In this document: positions 63,145 to 64,000 of the stretch, piece by piece
Layout of the letters: each line of letters starts with the position of its first letter
How positions within the stretch are numbered: the first letter of the stretch is position 1
NCBI GenBank assembly: GCA_023333565.1
Contig: JAJKFH010003229.1
Location: 868,001-932,000, forward strand
Direction of reading: 5' to 3'
DNA: 64,000 nt
Origin: Puffinus mauretanicus
Taxonomy: Eukaryota; Chordata; Aves; Procellariiformes; Procellariidae
The notes under the pieces: generated by a model
What the model was told of the DNA's origin: nothing
Seen by the model: only the letters and a program-made list of their open reading frames with translations
Databases searched by the model: none
Made by a program: the position numbers and the translations under genes

Positions 63145-64000
63145 GTGAGATGTTACAATCTGCTTAAGAAAGGACTCTGTGGCTGGAAAGAGGGCAGACA
63201 ACCAAGAGACACATAATGGGCAAAGGGGATGGATAACTGAAACAAACTATGCATCAAGAACTTACATATTAGAAGGAAAAACAAAGCACAATGCAAAGCT
63301 GAAGTACAATGCATGACAGATCCTGAGCTACCAGTATATGGCAAAAAGAAAGGAAGAAGAAAATGAATATATGTTATATTTTAATGATTCAGTTCTTAAT
63401 ACAGTCTGATTCACTCTTATCTTAGACCAGTGTTAATATACATGATTTCATTGCCTTGAGCTTCAATTAAGCCTAAAATGCTTTCTAGCGTGATTTGCCT
63501 TTTCCACAGAAAAGATGCTAGCTGTATTTCCATATTTATTCCAATATTTAATGTGAAATACACACACTCTGCTTAACTTAACAAAGGATACTGTTCCAGT
63601 TTGCATGCGCAATTTTGCACATGGAAATCTCAAAAGTCTTGAAAAATAACAGCTCTTCTTTCCTATTAAAAAATGTTATGTAGAAACCTTACAAACTTCA
63701 AGCTGCCTTCAGGAAACAACCAAAACTTTGCATTTTTCATGAGCAGGTTTTTTCATTACAGGTATGTGTAGCTCGTAACATGACTGCCAGATTCCTCCAC
63801 AGTGCTAATAAATCCCCAACAGAAAAAAAAAAGCATTTATGGCTTGTCACTATGGTTTCTAGCTAGAAAATTGAAGAATACTAAAGATATTCCCCCTAAA
63901 CTGACCATTCTGCATGTGACTGTACCAGTGATGACAGTGAGGAAATTTCACATTCAATACACTGTGGCAAAGAGTGCAAAAAGATATTACACAGGATTTT

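Larger units (their letters stand above)
60258..64000. other. AT-rich noncoding DNA
   Basis: No confirmed gene. A short T11 run lies near 61140-61150. The exon-like block at 62992-63144 is listed separately. A second exon-like fragment (62750-62780, between ATTTTTCAG and GTAAGTATA) is 31 nt and cannot be joined to it in an open frame. Confidence 0.5.

Noticed and set aside
1..64000. CRISPR arrays, operons, bacterial promoters, phage genes
   Set aside because: No spaced direct-repeat arrays and no dense coding. Composition and repeats are those of a vertebrate.

Overview
The window looks like AT-rich, gene-poor DNA from a bird chromosome, either intergenic or inside one or more very large introns. 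It has no long open reading frames, no bacterial-type gene organisation and no rRNA or tRNA genes that I could recognise. The bird assignment rests on the repeats: three CR1-type LINE tails and a set of LTRs with the modular ends typical of avian endogenous retroviruses. These LTR types are, from memory, commoner in neoavian birds than in chicken. That last step is inference.

Layout. 1-3757 is plain AT-rich DNA. 3758-4326 is a CpG-rich solo LTR, the only clear transposon copy on the + strand. 4327-13462 is AT-rich with small repeats only. 13463-15815 is a nested structure: a minus-strand CR1 tail split by a gutted provirus (13654-15687). The provirus keeps two LTRs, a lysine-type primer binding site and a polypurine tract, but no gag, pol or env. 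15816-30746 is mostly featureless, with one exon-like block on the minus strand (24360-24436). 30747-31495 is a second CR1 tail. 43830-44396 is a solo LTR with an exact 5-bp target duplication. 50175-50863 is a third CR1 tail. 53767-53842 is the best exon-like block on the + strand. 59163-60257 holds two related solo LTRs in the same orientation only 21 bp apart, one carrying a long AAT/ATG microsatellite. 60258-64000 is AT-rich, with an exon-like open block near 63.0 kb.

No protein-coding gene is confirmed. Most short open frames here are what chance gives in AT-rich DNA, or they lie inside LTR and CR1 sequence. The most informative part is the nested CR1/provirus. The flanking CR1 shows that 13654-15687 was one insertion, yet its two LTRs share only the U5 end and differ in the rest, which simple retroviral integration does not produce. 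Seven of the eight dated transposon copies lie on the minus strand. This fits weakly with the window being intronic to a + strand gene, but the sample is too small to prove it.
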